Shown: positions 29,939 to 39,424 of the stretch, in pieces
How the letters are laid out: each line of letters opens with the position of its first letter
How positions within the stretch are numbered: position 1 is the first letter of the stretch
NCBI RefSeq assembly: GCF_012516315.1
Contig: NZ_CP051185.1
Coordinates: 1,663,403-1,727,402, forward strand
Direction: 5' to 3'
DNA length: 64,000 nucleotides
Source of the DNA: Limnospira fusiformis SAG 85.79
GTDB taxonomy: Bacteria > Cyanobacteriota > Cyanobacteriia > Cyanobacteriales > Microcoleaceae
The notes under the pieces: generated by a model
Told to the model about the DNA's origin: nothing
Seen by the model: only the letters and a program-made list of their open reading frames with translations
Databases searched by the model: none
Program-made: the position numbers and the translations under genes

Positions 29939-31207
29939 ATGAGAACCGCTATCACGAAAATCATTTCTTTTCTGGGATTCAACTCTTACCAAGTTACCAA
30001 ATATCAACATCCTACCCAGTCAATCTCTTTAACAACCAAATATTACCAAGAGGCTTTGGCTGAATTTTATCAGCCCCAGAAAATATATATTTTCTTGACT
30101 CCAACAGTTGAAACAAAATGTCCTGGTAGGGGAGACCAGAAAGAAGACCGCTCAAATTGGCATCAACTTGAAGAAATATTGGCACACAAGTTTCCTGAAC
30201 TTGAGATTGTCCCAGTCAAAAACATTCCTGAGCGGAATAGTCCAGAAGATATCTGGACAATTTTCAATAAAGTTAATGAATGTTTGGAAGATGGCGATCG
30301 CGTCATTTTTGATATTACTCATTCATTTCGCTCTGTGCCAATTGTTGCGCTTTTGGCAGTTAGTTATTTTCGAGTGGTGCGAAATATTACCATTGAAGGT
30401 TTGCTTTATGGTGCATTTGAAGCTAAGGAGAATGGCATTACCCCCACCTTTGACCTTTTACCAGTAGTCCGCTTGTTTGACTGGCTTACAGCAACCGATC
30501 AGTTTCTGAAAACTGGGAATGGTGAAGACTTGGCGAAATTGTTGCAAGAGGCACAGGGTCATACTCAAGCATTGGGCGATCGCATTTTAGAAATTTCTCA
30601 AGGTTTGCAGTTATTGCGTCCCATGGATGTCATGACCGCCGCCGCAGCTTTACCGGAAAGTATTGAACAAGGTAAACCAGACTTAGCACGAGTTGTTCCA
30701 CCTTTTGAACTATTATTAAATCGTGTGGTGAGTGAGTATGGTCAATTTGCTTTAGCTGAACCGAAAAACTATCAAGTCAATGGCAAAGCTGCATTACAGA
30801 AACAGCTTTTTGAGATTGAGTGGTATGCCAAGAAGGGTCTATATGTCCAAGCTATATCACTAGGACGGGAATGGCTACCTTCTCTCCTCTGTTATCATTT
30901 TGAACTCGATCCAATGGAGAAACAAGCACGGGAGGAAATGGAAATCCTTTGTTGTGGTGGTAAAGTGGGAGAGCGTGAGTCAATTTACCGCAGTCAATAT
31001 AAAGAGATTGAACCATCTAAGCGTAAGATGATCAATCAGTTATGGAATAATCCCCCTTGTAAGTTGGCTAATTTACGCAATGATGTTCTTCATTCTGGTT
31101 TCCGTAAAGATCCGAAAAGTGTTGAAGAGATCAAACAAACATTACAAAAAATTGTCGAAGACCTGAAAACAATTGCTCAGGTCTGGGGTGTATTTGATGA
31201 AGAATAG
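29939..31207 (+). CDS. csx1: CARF-HEPN ribonuclease, Csx1/TM1812-like
   Basis: A 422-residue signalling effector. The N-terminal 190 residues match the TM1812-type CARF fold, with FLTPTVETKCPG and DITHSFRSVPIVALLAV (Asp125 onward), the usual ligand-pocket block, and GLLYGAFEA. The C-terminal third is helical with NLRNDVLHSG, giving R380-x4-H385, the HEPN RNase motif. Cyclic oligoadenylate made by Csm1 should bind the CARF domain and activate unspecific RNA cutting. It is the last gene of the operon, 2 bp after cas6. Confidence 0.87.
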   Translation: MRTAITKIISFLGFNSYQVTKYQHPTQSISLTTKYYQEALAEFYQPQKIYIFLTPTVETKCPGRGDQKEDRSNWHQLEEILAHKFPELEIVPVKNIPERNSPEDIWTIFNKVNECLEDGDRVIFDITHSFRSVPIVALLAVSYFRVVRNITIEGLLYGAFEAKENGITPTFDLLPVVRLFDWLTATDQFLKTGNGEDLAKLLQEAQGHTQALGDRILEISQGLQLLRPMDVMTAAAALPESIEQGKPDLARVVPPFELLLNRVVSEYGQFALAEPKNYQVNGKAALQKQLFEIEWYAKKGLYVQAISLGREWLPSLLCYHFELDPMEKQAREEMEILCCGGKVGERESIYRSQYKEIEPSKRKMINQLWNNPPCKLANLRNDVLHSGFRKDPKSVEEIKQTLQKIVEDLKTIAQVWGVFDEE

Positions 31208-31377
31208 AAAAGCCCAATTTTAATAGTTAGCGTGTCATTCATTCCTCCCAACCCAGAGGGAGTCAAATATGCTTCACAAGTAAAAGTTGAGCCAGATCGC
31301 CTGTGAAAATCACTAATTGAGAACAATCAACATGAGACTTGCCATTTCGGAAACTTGGCTAACTATCAGTTAGTCAC

Positions 31378-31740
31378 ATCGGACAAGCCCCCCAAGGGGG
31401 AGCGATCGCCCCTGTAAATGGCTTCTACACTGACATTAGAGGCAATTGCTCAATTAAATTTTTAGATATTTGCGTAAATTTAGTGGTTGTCCCTGATAGG
31501 TAGATAGATGATCAGCCCACCGGATGGCCATCTCTAACTGCAATCGGAGGATAACCTTTAGAAAAGTTTACAGTCCCAAGGTAGATTCAAGTAGATTTGT
31601 GTTTGATAATAAGGGGATACCATTAAGCCTTTAAGCATTAGGTTTAATAGAGTGAAAGTGCCTCACTGTAAGGGTTATAGATTCTATTGACCCACATTTT
31701 GTAGCACCCTTTTTTAGAACTTTTGCCGGGGTGAGGGACG
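31378..31740. repeat. Dispersed repeat, copy C, upstream of the GTPase island
   Basis: This copy lacks the first roughly 125 bp of copy B and starts at ATCGGACAAGCC. It then follows copies B and D through the GC-rich HIP1 stem, the TAAATTT segment, the TGATCAGCCC centre and the hairpin GGGTTATAG/CTATTGACCC (31672-31693) to the CACCCTTTTTTAG tail. It ends about 130 bp before the first GTPase start. The rest of the 31208-31871 gap shows no gene. Confidence 0.85.
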
Positions 31741-31871
31741 ATCGCCTCTGGGTTAAGGTGGCGGCGCGGTGGTGGTGGGATGCGATCGCCAACTGGAAGT
31801 CTGGCCATAGACTCACCCAGAACCGATTGACCCGACCACCATGTTTAGACCTTTTTATTGGAACTTTTCCT

Positions 31872-32633
31872 ATGGGCGTTATCTATATCGGCGATCGCAA
31901 TACTGGCAAAACTTCCCTAGTCCTGGAACTGGCTCATCCCAGCAGCCAGTTCGTCAAAGTCACCGATCCCCTTTACGATCAACTTAAAGCCCTTCTGTGT
32001 GACAAGGGAAAAACCAAGGCTACCGATGCCAGCCAGGCTACCCACGATCGCCAACTGGAGATCGAAGTGACCCTGCCCAGCCGACCCAAAAACATCTATA
32101 CCGAATGGATAGATACACCGGGGGAAATATGGCGCGCGACTTGGAAAAACGACAACCCCGACGAGTGGAGAAAATTTTTGAAAACCGCTCACAGCAGTCA
32201 AGGGGTGTGCCTAGTCCTGTCCCCCTACCGGGAAATTATCCGCCAGGGGGATGGCATCATTCAGGAAGACTTTATCACCCGCAAACAATGGATTAAACGA
32301 TTTGAGCGCTGGGTAAAATTTTTCCGCCAAGACTGTCGCCAAGCCAAACATCTGGTTCTGTGTCTGAACAAAGCCGACCTGATCCGAGGCATCGACCTGA
32401 AAGAAGAAGCCCAAAAACTAGCCTACCATCCCGTCAATGCGGAGATGAACTGGATGCAACGCAACAACTACGTTTTCAAAAGGTTTTTCAGTCCCCTACA
32501 ATCCCACATCGCCGAACTGAACCAATATACCTCCGGTTTATCCGTGAAATGTTTCATCACTAGCATTTACAGCCGGGAACTGGTGGAACTTCCTTGGATT
32601 TATCTGGGCACTTATCTTAGTAGTAACCAATAA
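31872..32633 (+). CDS. P-loop GTPase-like protein 1
   Basis: A 253-residue predicted GTPase. P-loop GDRNTGKTS is at residues 7-15, the G3-type DTPGE at about 81-85, and the G4 motif LNKADL at about 165-170, so guanine specificity is supported. The C-terminal part is helical. I chose the ATG at 31872 because it places the P-loop strand (MGVIYIGDR) at the N-terminus; an in-frame GTG at 31731 would add 47 unrelated residues that overlap the dispersed repeat. It is the first of three tandem GTPase-like genes and the head of a long operon. It resembles the GTPases of double-GTPase conflict systems predicted by comparative genomics; that assignment is inference. Confidence 0.85.
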   Translation: MGVIYIGDRNTGKTSLVLELAHPSSQFVKVTDPLYDQLKALLCDKGKTKATDASQATHDRQLEIEVTLPSRPKNIYTEWIDTPGEIWRATWKNDNPDEWRKFLKTAHSSQGVCLVLSPYREIIRQGDGIIQEDFITRKQWIKRFERWVKFFRQDCRQAKHLVLCLNKADLIRGIDLKEEAQKLAYHPVNAEMNWMQRNNYVFKRFFSPLQSHIAELNQYTSGLSVKCFITSIYSRELVELPWIYLGTYLSSNQ

Positions 32634-32644
32634 AGGAGTCAGCT

Positions 32645-33460
32645 ATGGGCAACATTTGCGTAATCGGCCCCAGGGCATCTGGAAAAACCACCTATCTCGC
32701 CGGACTCAGCTACTTTTCTGAGTACCGGGGTTCCCGCAGTGAATACAGCATCGAACCCCTGAACGACGAGACTCACAAGCTGGCGGAAGATGCCGACCAG
32801 ACAATTTGCAACGGGTTAGCGGTTGAACCGACTGTGCTAGGCGATCGCATCAGAAGTGTGGATGACCTTCCCGACTACTCCTTTAAAATCGAAGTCAAAC
32901 AGAGATTCCTCAGACCCCGAATCGATATCCAACTGACCGTTCGCGACTACCCCGGCGAAGTGTTCGATAAAATTCTCCACTCTTCCCCAGACCCGATTAT
33001 GGAAGAATTTATCGACGAATGTTTTAGGGCTGACGTGGATGGTTGTTTGCTGTTGTTTACGGAGTGGGAAAGCAGCCGAGATCGTTTTTATAGCCAATTG
33101 ATCAAGCAATTTTTAAAAATTATGGACGAACACGATCGCCTAAATAACTATCGCCTAGCCGTAGCCATGAGTAAATGCGAACGGGGGGAAATTTGGCCGG
33201 GAAGATTGGACCCGGAAACCGACCTATTTGGCATTTACTTGAAAAAAACCCTCAAAACCCTCAAAAAATCCGTTCCCCCCAAAAACTTGCAGTTTTACGC
33301 CATGTCAACCTTCGGCGTGTCGGGACGGTATGACCCTCGCCCCAACCGGGCGGATGCTCGGGGAACTAACGGACGAGTCTCGATTTTACGAGAACCGAAC
33401 CGGTGGCAACCTTACAATTTAGTTGAACCGTTGTGTTGGTTAAGTACCGGCCAAATCTGA
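32645..33460 (+). CDS. P-loop GTPase-like protein 2
   Basis: A 271-residue protein with P-loop GPRASGKTT (residues 8-16), a Walker B/G3-like RDYPGE (about 100-105) and MSKCE (about 173-177) where a G4 NKxD motif is expected. The altered G4 (SKCE) suggests relaxed nucleotide specificity. A GGAG ribosome-binding site precedes the ATG. It is about one-third similar by eye to the next gene, including YLAxLxYxxxxR after the P-loop and the EPxRWxPxxLVxPxxWLxTG ending. The two are therefore paralogues, possibly acting as a heterodimer. Confidence 0.85.
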   Translation: MGNICVIGPRASGKTTYLAGLSYFSEYRGSRSEYSIEPLNDETHKLAEDADQTICNGLAVEPTVLGDRIRSVDDLPDYSFKIEVKQRFLRPRIDIQLTVRDYPGEVFDKILHSSPDPIMEEFIDECFRADVDGCLLLFTEWESSRDRFYSQLIKQFLKIMDEHDRLNNYRLAVAMSKCERGEIWPGRLDPETDLFGIYLKKTLKTLKKSVPPKNLQFYAMSTFGVSGRYDPRPNRADARGTNGRVSILREPNRWQPYNLVEPLCWLSTGQI

Positions 33461-33480
33461 ACTTTAAGAGTGAGTCGATC

Positions 33481-34380
33481 ATGCTATTTGACAACCAAAC
33501 CAACTCGACATCATTATCCGTCAAAACCTTGGGCGGAGATTCCGTGGTGCGAATTATCGGCGATCGCAGTTCCGGGAAAACCACTTATTTGGCATCCCTG
33601 GCTTACTGGCCCAACGCCAGCCCCGATAATCCCGTGCAAACCGTCTCCCCCGTCGGCGAAGACAGCGAGGAACTGGTAAACAAAGCCAGAGACATCCTAG
33701 AACAGGGATTATTACTGGAACCCACCAACCTCCACGATATCGACGCGGTGAAGGATTACACCCTCAGCATCACCCTCAAAGATCGCTTTTCCTGGTTGCG
33801 GGGGTCGGGAAAGATGGTGCAAATCAACGTCAGTTGTAAGGATTACAGCGGCGAGTTTTTCCGGGATTTGGTGCATAAAAGTGGCGATCCGATGCTGGAT
33901 GATTACCTCGACGATTGCTGTTTGGCGACCGGGTTAATGGTACTCGTCGATGGAACCGCTCACCGCAAGGATAAGGACTATTGCGCGGGGATCGAAAAAC
34001 TGTTGGTGGAACTCGATCGCGCTGAGTTGAAGAACCAACATCGACGGATTGCCTTTGTGTTGACTAAGTGCGAACAGTCGGAGTTGTGGGTGAACCGCCA
34101 CGAACCGAAAAAGTTGGCAAACATGAGATTTCCCAAACTCTCCGCCCAACTGCAAAGCTATTCCAAACTAAACCGCGTGGGGGTGGAGTATTTCACTACT
34201 TCCGCCTTTGGGATTTTGGGGAAACAGTACCCCGAACCCAACTCGAAACGGTTGAAGCGATCGCGTGATGGGACAACTTCCGTGATTAAAAAACCGAGAG
34301 TCTGGCGGCCCTTTGGTTTAGTCGCCCCCATTTACTGGCTTTGTACCGGAAAACGCCACCCGGAACTCGATCGCGACTAA
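33481..34380 (+). CDS. P-loop GTPase-like protein 3
   Basis: A 299-residue paralogue of the preceding protein. P-loop GDRSSGKTT is at residues 27-35, CKDYSGEFF at the G3 position and LTKCEQSELW at the G4 position. It has a similar C-terminal PRVWRPFGLVAPIYWLCTG. The ATG at 33481 is preferred over an in-frame start at 33433 that would overlap gene 2 by 28 bp. The YSGE variant of DxxG and the TKCE variant of NKxD match the neighbouring paralogue, so the pair shares the same departures from classical GTPases. Confidence 0.84.
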   Translation: MLFDNQTNSTSLSVKTLGGDSVVRIIGDRSSGKTTYLASLAYWPNASPDNPVQTVSPVGEDSEELVNKARDILEQGLLLEPTNLHDIDAVKDYTLSITLKDRFSWLRGSGKMVQINVSCKDYSGEFFRDLVHKSGDPMLDDYLDDCCLATGLMVLVDGTAHRKDKDYCAGIEKLLVELDRAELKNQHRRIAFVLTKCEQSELWVNRHEPKKLANMRFPKLSAQLQSYSKLNRVGVEYFTTSAFGILGKQYPEPNSKRLKRSRDGTTSVIKKPRVWRPFGLVAPIYWLCTGKRHPELDRD

Positions 34381-34422
34381 TGCGATATTCCCGATGTCCT
34401 CATTTGCAATCTTTTCACAGCC

Positions 34423-36615
34423 ATGACGATGATCTACATTCACGAATTTAGTACCGGAATTGAAGTGAAACGAACTTCCGATGGAGGGTGGGAATCGGGG
34501 GGATTTACCGGAAAGTACATGAATTGTACCCGTGAAATTCCCCCGGAGATATTAAATGCCATTTCTAGTGGCGAATTTTCCTTGTCAGAAGGGGGCCTCC
34601 AAGATCATCCGGCGATAGTGGGGCGACAAGTCGGGGGATATTCCGTGGTAGCCGTCGTCAGCCGGGGACGGGACGATCGCGGGCGGGGCCTATCGCTATA
34701 CCGCTATTTTTGGTGTGAGGGAAAGGACTATATCGAAGCAATTTTGCGATCGATGATTTCGCGATCGTCGAATAAAGTTGATCCTCTCGTCTTCGATCCC
34801 GATTACCAACCCCCGTCAACCGGATACCCTTTCAACCCGGATTCACAGCCTGTTTCATTAGATAAATTGGCAGAATATTTAGACTCATCGCCACCCATCG
34901 TTATTCCCCATAAACAACGCTGTACGCATTTGATATTAAACGAGATAGCGAAACGACAAGGCCAGGACTATTCTTGGGCTTATAATGTAGCGGCCTTAGA
35001 AAATCCCTGGTATTTCCAAGTAATTTATCCCGCCAGTTCCGAAGCGGAAAACAATTTCAAGGAAGTTTTAGCCCGTCGTCCCCGTGATTCCGTATTTATC
35101 TCTGGGGAAGCGGGGATTAAAACCGCGATCAAAGCCATCATAAAAGGTCGCGTCAAACCCGAACACATAAACAGCTTGGAAATCGCTTTAGCCCATCCCC
35201 AAATCGATGCTCAATTTTGGAACAAACTCTTAGATGGTCTAGGAGCATCCAAAGCCTACAAAGACAAAATATACTCCGAACCGATGGTTAGGCTGTTGAC
35301 CTTAAAAGCCCTACTGATACCGAAATTCTTGCCCGACTTTTTGATTTGGATACAAACCGCCCCCAAGCCGGATGACTGTTGGGAATCTTGCCGGAAATTG
35401 CAGGCATCGATTGTCACAGAGTACCAAAAGAATATCCACGGCTTGCCATGTCTGACTCGAAATGTTAAGGACGGAATTTATAGTCTTCTCTCGCGCTTAA
35501 TCACCAAACCAAAATCCTCCAAATCCGACAGCAAAATTCAACATAAACTCCGTGGTTTAGTGCATTCCAAATTTGATATACCACAACTTGTTAAAGCGAC
35601 TAAATTATTACTCACCCAAAAGGATGGGTTTTGGTCGCAGGTTTACCGCGTGTCTTTCACCAAAGATTTGGCAGATGCTCTCACCCAAATACCAGATTTA
35701 TCGGAACCAGGAGTCATCAAAGATTACCCAGAAGAACAGCAGAAATTCTTAACAAATTTACAGCCTTTTTGGAGATATCCCGGCAAAACTGACAAGAACT
35801 ATTTATCCTTAGCTCAATTCTTTGAAGAAGTGGAGGAGCCACATTTCGCCGCCATTTTTTATCAAATATCAACGGGTAACGTTCCTGCAAATATATTTTA
35901 CAGCCTATCTCGAAAGGGCAATGTTAAAAAAGGAACATTGTTCGAGATGAAGCTAATTCGCCAAAAGGGATTGCTCGACCATATCCATTCTGCTTTAGAT
36001 GCAGGGATTTATTTTGTCACAGAAAATTTAATATTGATTATAAGAAGGATGGTAATAGGTTTATTATTAGGTACAATAGGATTAATAACAATATTGTTAA
36101 TAAGTAGTTTGTTGATATCTCTGTATGAGAAGGATTTGCAGGCAAGTATGGACGAGAAAATAGCCGCTCTAGAGGAGGAATTAAAATCTGCACAGGCATC
36201 AACAACAGACACGAAGAACCAAGAGACTTGGACGGAAATTAGTCCTGAAAATCAAGAACGTTTTAACAGAACACATAAGGCAATCAAGGCAATGATTACT
36301 AATTTAACTGATTACATAAATCAACTACCACCAAACACTCTAAATAGCATAGGTATTCCCGAGAATGTACAGGATAATAACGAGTATATAGTTTTATTTT
36401 GTGTCAGAAAAATATTAGGAATCGACCAAAACTTACAATATGGAGAAATCCGTCAATATAACGAAAGATGGCAAAAATTTAGTGACGCAATTTGGAAGTA
36501 TCAGGAAAAAAAAGGAGCAAATACTCCTGATGGCGTGATTGATAAAGATGGTCGAACACAAAGATGGTTGGAGGAAGATATCAGAAATCAATGCTTAAAC
36601 CAAGATGGAGGCTAA
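34423..36615 (+). CDS. Large GTPase-associated-type protein with membrane anchor
   Basis: A 730-residue protein I recognise only in part. Residues 1-110 (IHEFSTGIEVKR to YRYFWCEG) resemble the N-terminal domain of GTPase-associated proteins described with double-GTPase operons (GAP1-N type), by position and pattern only. Residues 230-530 are helical. A single transmembrane helix is at about 543-567, then a coiled coil (570-600). The last 50 residues contain F-x3-I-x2-YQ...PDGVIDKDGRT, like a peptidoglycan-binding-1 fold that may lie outside the membrane. It directly follows the three GTPase-like genes, suggesting it scaffolds them at the membrane. It was partly duplicated downstream. Confidence 0.7.
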   Translation: MTMIYIHEFSTGIEVKRTSDGGWESGGFTGKYMNCTREIPPEILNAISSGEFSLSEGGLQDHPAIVGRQVGGYSVVAVVSRGRDDRGRGLSLYRYFWCEGKDYIEAILRSMISRSSNKVDPLVFDPDYQPPSTGYPFNPDSQPVSLDKLAEYLDSSPPIVIPHKQRCTHLILNEIAKRQGQDYSWAYNVAALENPWYFQVIYPASSEAENNFKEVLARRPRDSVFISGEAGIKTAIKAIIKGRVKPEHINSLEIALAHPQIDAQFWNKLLDGLGASKAYKDKIYSEPMVRLLTLKALLIPKFLPDFLIWIQTAPKPDDCWESCRKLQASIVTEYQKNIHGLPCLTRNVKDGIYSLLSRLITKPKSSKSDSKIQHKLRGLVHSKFDIPQLVKATKLLLTQKDGFWSQVYRVSFTKDLADALTQIPDLSEPGVIKDYPEEQQKFLTNLQPFWRYPGKTDKNYLSLAQFFEEVEEPHFAAIFYQISTGNVPANIFYSLSRKGNVKKGTLFEMKLIRQKGLLDHIHSALDAGIYFVTENLILIIRRMVIGLLLGTIGLITILLISSLLISLYEKDLQASMDEKIAALEEELKSAQASTTDTKNQETWTEISPENQERFNRTHKAIKAMITNLTDYINQLPPNTLNSIGIPENVQDNNEYIVLFCVRKILGIDQNLQYGEIRQYNERWQKFSDAIWKYQEKKGANTPDGVIDKDGRTQRWLEEDIRNQCLNQDGG

Positions 36616-38335
36616 AATATGTTAATGATTTTACAGACAGGATGCCTGTGCTATGGGGTTCGATTGGTTAACGGAAACAGTACATTATGACACTCTCTGT
36701 TTATATGCTTGATTCTCCATTTAATTTGGATAAAAATGAGATTAAAAAGGCGGTCAAAGCTATCATGAATTTCCGCACACAACCGGAATACATAAACAGC
36801 TTGGAAATCGCTTTATTTCATCCCCAAATGGATGCTCAATCTTGGAACAAACTCTTAGATAGTCGAGGAGCATCCAAAGCCTACCAAGACAAAATATACT
36901 CCGAACCGATGGTTAGGCTGTTGACCTTAAAAGCCCTACTGATACCGAAATTCTTGCCGGAATTTTTGATTTGGATGCAAACCGCCCCCAAGCCGGATGA
37001 CTGTTGGGAATTTTGCCGGAAATTGCAGGCATCGATTGTCACAGAGTACGAAAAGAATATCCACGGCTTGCAATGTCTGACTCGAAATGTTAAGGACGGA
37101 ATTTATAGTCTTCTCTCGCGCTTAATCACCAAACCAAAATTCTCCCCATCCGACAGCAAAATTCAACATAAACTCCGTGGTTTAGTGCATTACAAATTTG
37201 ATATCCCAAAACTTGTTAAAGCGACTAAATTATTACTCACCCAAAAGGATGGGTTTTGGTCGCAGGTTTACCGCGTGTATTTCACCAAAGATTTGGTATA
37301 TGCTCTCACCCAAATACCAGATTTATCGGAACCAGGAGTCATCAAAGATTACCCAGAAGAAAAGCATAACTTCTTAACAAATTTACAGCCTTTTTGGAGA
37401 TATCCCGGCAAAACTGACAAGAACTATTTATCCTTAGCTCAATTCTTTGAAGAAGTGGGGCAGCCAGATTTCGCCGCCATTTTTTATCAAATCTCAACCG
37501 GTGAGGTTCCTGCAAATATATTTAGCCAAGTATTTCCCAGAAGACATATTAAACAAGGCAACCTGTTTGAGATGATGCTAATTCGCAAAAAGGGATTGCT
37601 CGACCATATCCATTCTGCTTTATATGGGGATACTTATTTGGTCACAGACAATTTAAGATTGATTATAAGAGGGATGGTAATAGGTTTATTATTAGGTGCA
37701 ATAGTATTAACAACAATATTGTTAATAAATAGTTTGTTGATATCTCTGTATGAGAAGGATTTGCAGGCAAGTATGGACGAGAAAATAGCCGATCTAGAGG
37801 AAAAATTAAAATCTGCACAGGCATCAACAACAGACACGAAGAACCAAGAGACTTGGACGGAAATTAGTCCTGAAAATCAAGAACGTTTTAACAGAACACA
37901 TGAGGCAATCAAGGCAATGATTACTAATTTAACTGATTACATAAATCAACTACCACCAAACACTCTAAATAGCATAGGTATTCCCGAGAATGTACAGGAT
38001 AATAACGAGTATATAGTTTTATTTTGTGTAAGACAAATATTAGGAATCGACCACAACTTTCAATATGGAGAAATCGGTAAATATAACGAAAGATGGCAAG
38101 AATTTAGTGACGCAATTAAGGAATATCAGAAATCCAAAGGAGCAAATACTCCTGATGGCGTGATTGAGAAAGATGGTCGAACACAAAGATGGTTGGAGGA
38201 AGATATCAGAAATCAATGCTTAAACCCAGATGGAGGCTAAAATATGTTAATGATGTTACAGACAGGATGCCTGTGCTATGGGGTTCGATTGGTTAACGGA
38301 AAGGGTGCATTATGAGACTCTATTTCTATATACTG
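35110..38335 (+). repeat. Tandem duplication, unit 1,625 bp
   Basis: Sequence from about 35.11 to 36.71 kb recurs at about 36.73 to 38.34 kb with a constant 1,625-bp offset. This includes both stop codons (36615 and 38240), the intergenic ATGTTAATGAT...GGTTAACGGAAA segment, and the first bases of the next reading frame (36687 and 38312). Divergence is limited to scattered substitutions with no net gap. Confidence 0.95.
36687..38240 (+). CDS. Partial tandem copy of the GTPase-associated-type protein
   Basis: A 517-residue protein. From residue 20 it is collinear with residue 233 onward of the preceding protein (roughly 90% identical by eye), including the transmembrane helix, coiled coil and peptidoglycan-binding-like end. 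It lacks the N-terminal 230 residues. Its own first residues (MTLSVYML) resemble the start of the following gene (MRLYFYIL) because the duplicated unit carried that start codon. The frame is intact with conserved motifs, so it is probably expressed and not a simple pseudogene. It may act as a variant membrane partner lacking the GTPase-contacting domain. Confidence 0.8.
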   Translation: MTLSVYMLDSPFNLDKNEIKKAVKAIMNFRTQPEYINSLEIALFHPQMDAQSWNKLLDSRGASKAYQDKIYSEPMVRLLTLKALLIPKFLPEFLIWMQTAPKPDDCWEFCRKLQASIVTEYEKNIHGLQCLTRNVKDGIYSLLSRLITKPKFSPSDSKIQHKLRGLVHYKFDIPKLVKATKLLLTQKDGFWSQVYRVYFTKDLVYALTQIPDLSEPGVIKDYPEEKHNFLTNLQPFWRYPGKTDKNYLSLAQFFEEVGQPDFAAIFYQISTGEVPANIFSQVFPRRHIKQGNLFEMMLIRKKGLLDHIHSALYGDTYLVTDNLRLIIRGMVIGLLLGAIVLTTILLINSLLISLYEKDLQASMDEKIADLEEKLKSAQASTTDTKNQETWTEISPENQERFNRTHEAIKAMITNLTDYINQLPPNTLNSIGIPENVQDNNEYIVLFCVRQILGIDHNFQYGEIGKYNERWQEFSDAIKEYQKSKGANTPDGVIEKDGRTQRWLEEDIRNQCLNPDGG

Positions 38336-39424
38336 GCTGGTCTAATATCTGCTTTGCTGGGGTGGAATATCGCCCAGGTGTTCCTTAGCGATTTCGGCTG
38401 GCTGCAAGGGTTTCCGGAAATTGTCTTGTTTCCCTGCATGGCGATTTCCCTGGCAATTGGCAGCGTCACCAACGAGATTTTTATCAGTAACCCCACCCGT
38501 CCTAAACTGAGTGTACGGATGCTGCGAGTTCCGCTGATGTTGGCGTTTATGGTGGGACTGATAGCGGGGGGAATAGCGGGGGGTATTTCCCAAATTCTGT
38601 TCGACCCTAGCCTGGCAATTCCGCCGGTGATAATTCGGGTGTTTGGTTGGTTGGTGGTGGGAGGTTCGGTGGGTTTGGCTGAGGGGTTGAGTTGGCGGTT
38701 TCATAGCCTGGAGGCGGGAAACCCCAAACGCTTTTACCTGCGCCTATTTATCAGTATTTTGGCGGCGAGTATTGCCAGTCTCATCGCGGCGGGTATTTTT
38801 GAGCTGATGCGTTTGCTAAGGCTGATGCCAGCGGCTTTTAAACCCTACGAAGACCCGTTGGGGTTTGCAGTGTTGGGGTTGTGTTTGGGTGTGGCATTTG
38901 CCATCACGAATGCTTCCCCCACTTACCTGCCGGCTTTGAGGGCGGGAAGCGGATTTGAGTACCAGGAAGAAGATCACCAAGATATTTCTGTTTTGGATGA
39001 GGACAGCGAAGATGATGATCCGAAAATCAATTCCTCGATGCTGCGATTTATTACTTATCGATCGCACGACGAATTTGATGATGATGAAAAAATCGAAGAA
39101 GGGATGTCAATCGAACTACCCAGGCGGGGCATGATTCGGATCGGTTCTTCTGTAAAATCAGAAAACAAAGCGGATATTTATCTGCCCCATCTGCTCCCGT
39201 ACCTGGCAAATATTAAAATCGAAGGAAACCGGGCTTTTTTAACGCCCCATAAGAGACAATTCCTGAAAATTGCGATTAACGGAACCAAGCTGAGATCTCG
39301 ACGTAAAGTTTCACTAAAACACAACTATGTTATTACATTCTATACCGAACCATCCGAAAGTTTTAAAGTCCCGAAATTCTACCGGTTTGTATTTTATAAT
39401 CGCTTTTTCGATCCGATGGCTTAG
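38312..39424 (+). CDS. Multi-span membrane protein with FHA-like C-terminal domain
   Basis: A 370-residue protein with about six hydrophobic segments in the first 215 residues, including two glycine-rich helices (GLIAGGIAGGIS, GWLVVGGSVGLAEG). An acidic linker follows (about 220-265, EDSEDDDP). The last 100 residues are soluble with RIGSS, DIYLPHLLPYLANIKIEGNRAFLTP and INGTKL. This is the strand pattern of a forkhead-associated (FHA) domain, though the usual SxxH is not evident. The membrane-glycine repeats and FHA-like end recur in the vWA protein at 42,913, so the two are relatives. It probably links phospho-signalling to the membrane. Confidence 0.65.
   Translation: MRLYFYILAGLISALLGWNIAQVFLSDFGWLQGFPEIVLFPCMAISLAIGSVTNEIFISNPTRPKLSVRMLRVPLMLAFMVGLIAGGIAGGISQILFDPSLAIPPVIIRVFGWLVVGGSVGLAEGLSWRFHSLEAGNPKRFYLRLFISILAASIASLIAAGIFELMRLLRLMPAAFKPYEDPLGFAVLGLCLGVAFAITNASPTYLPALRAGSGFEYQEEDHQDISVLDEDSEDDDPKINSSMLRFITYRSHDEFDDDEKIEEGMSIELPRRGMIRIGSSVKSENKADIYLPHLLPYLANIKIEGNRAFLTPHKRQFLKIAINGTKLRSRRKVSLKHNYVITFYTEPSESFKVPKFYRFVFYNRFFDPMA

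Noticed and set aside
31731..31871. N-terminal extension of GTPase 1
   Set aside because: It overlaps the end of dispersed repeat copy C. The ATG at 31872 begins directly at the P-loop strand.
36687..38240. Second GTPase-associated gene as a pseudogene or assembly repeat
   Set aside because: The frame is intact over 517 codons and differs at many positions from copy 1, so it is a real diverged duplicate, although expression is unproven.
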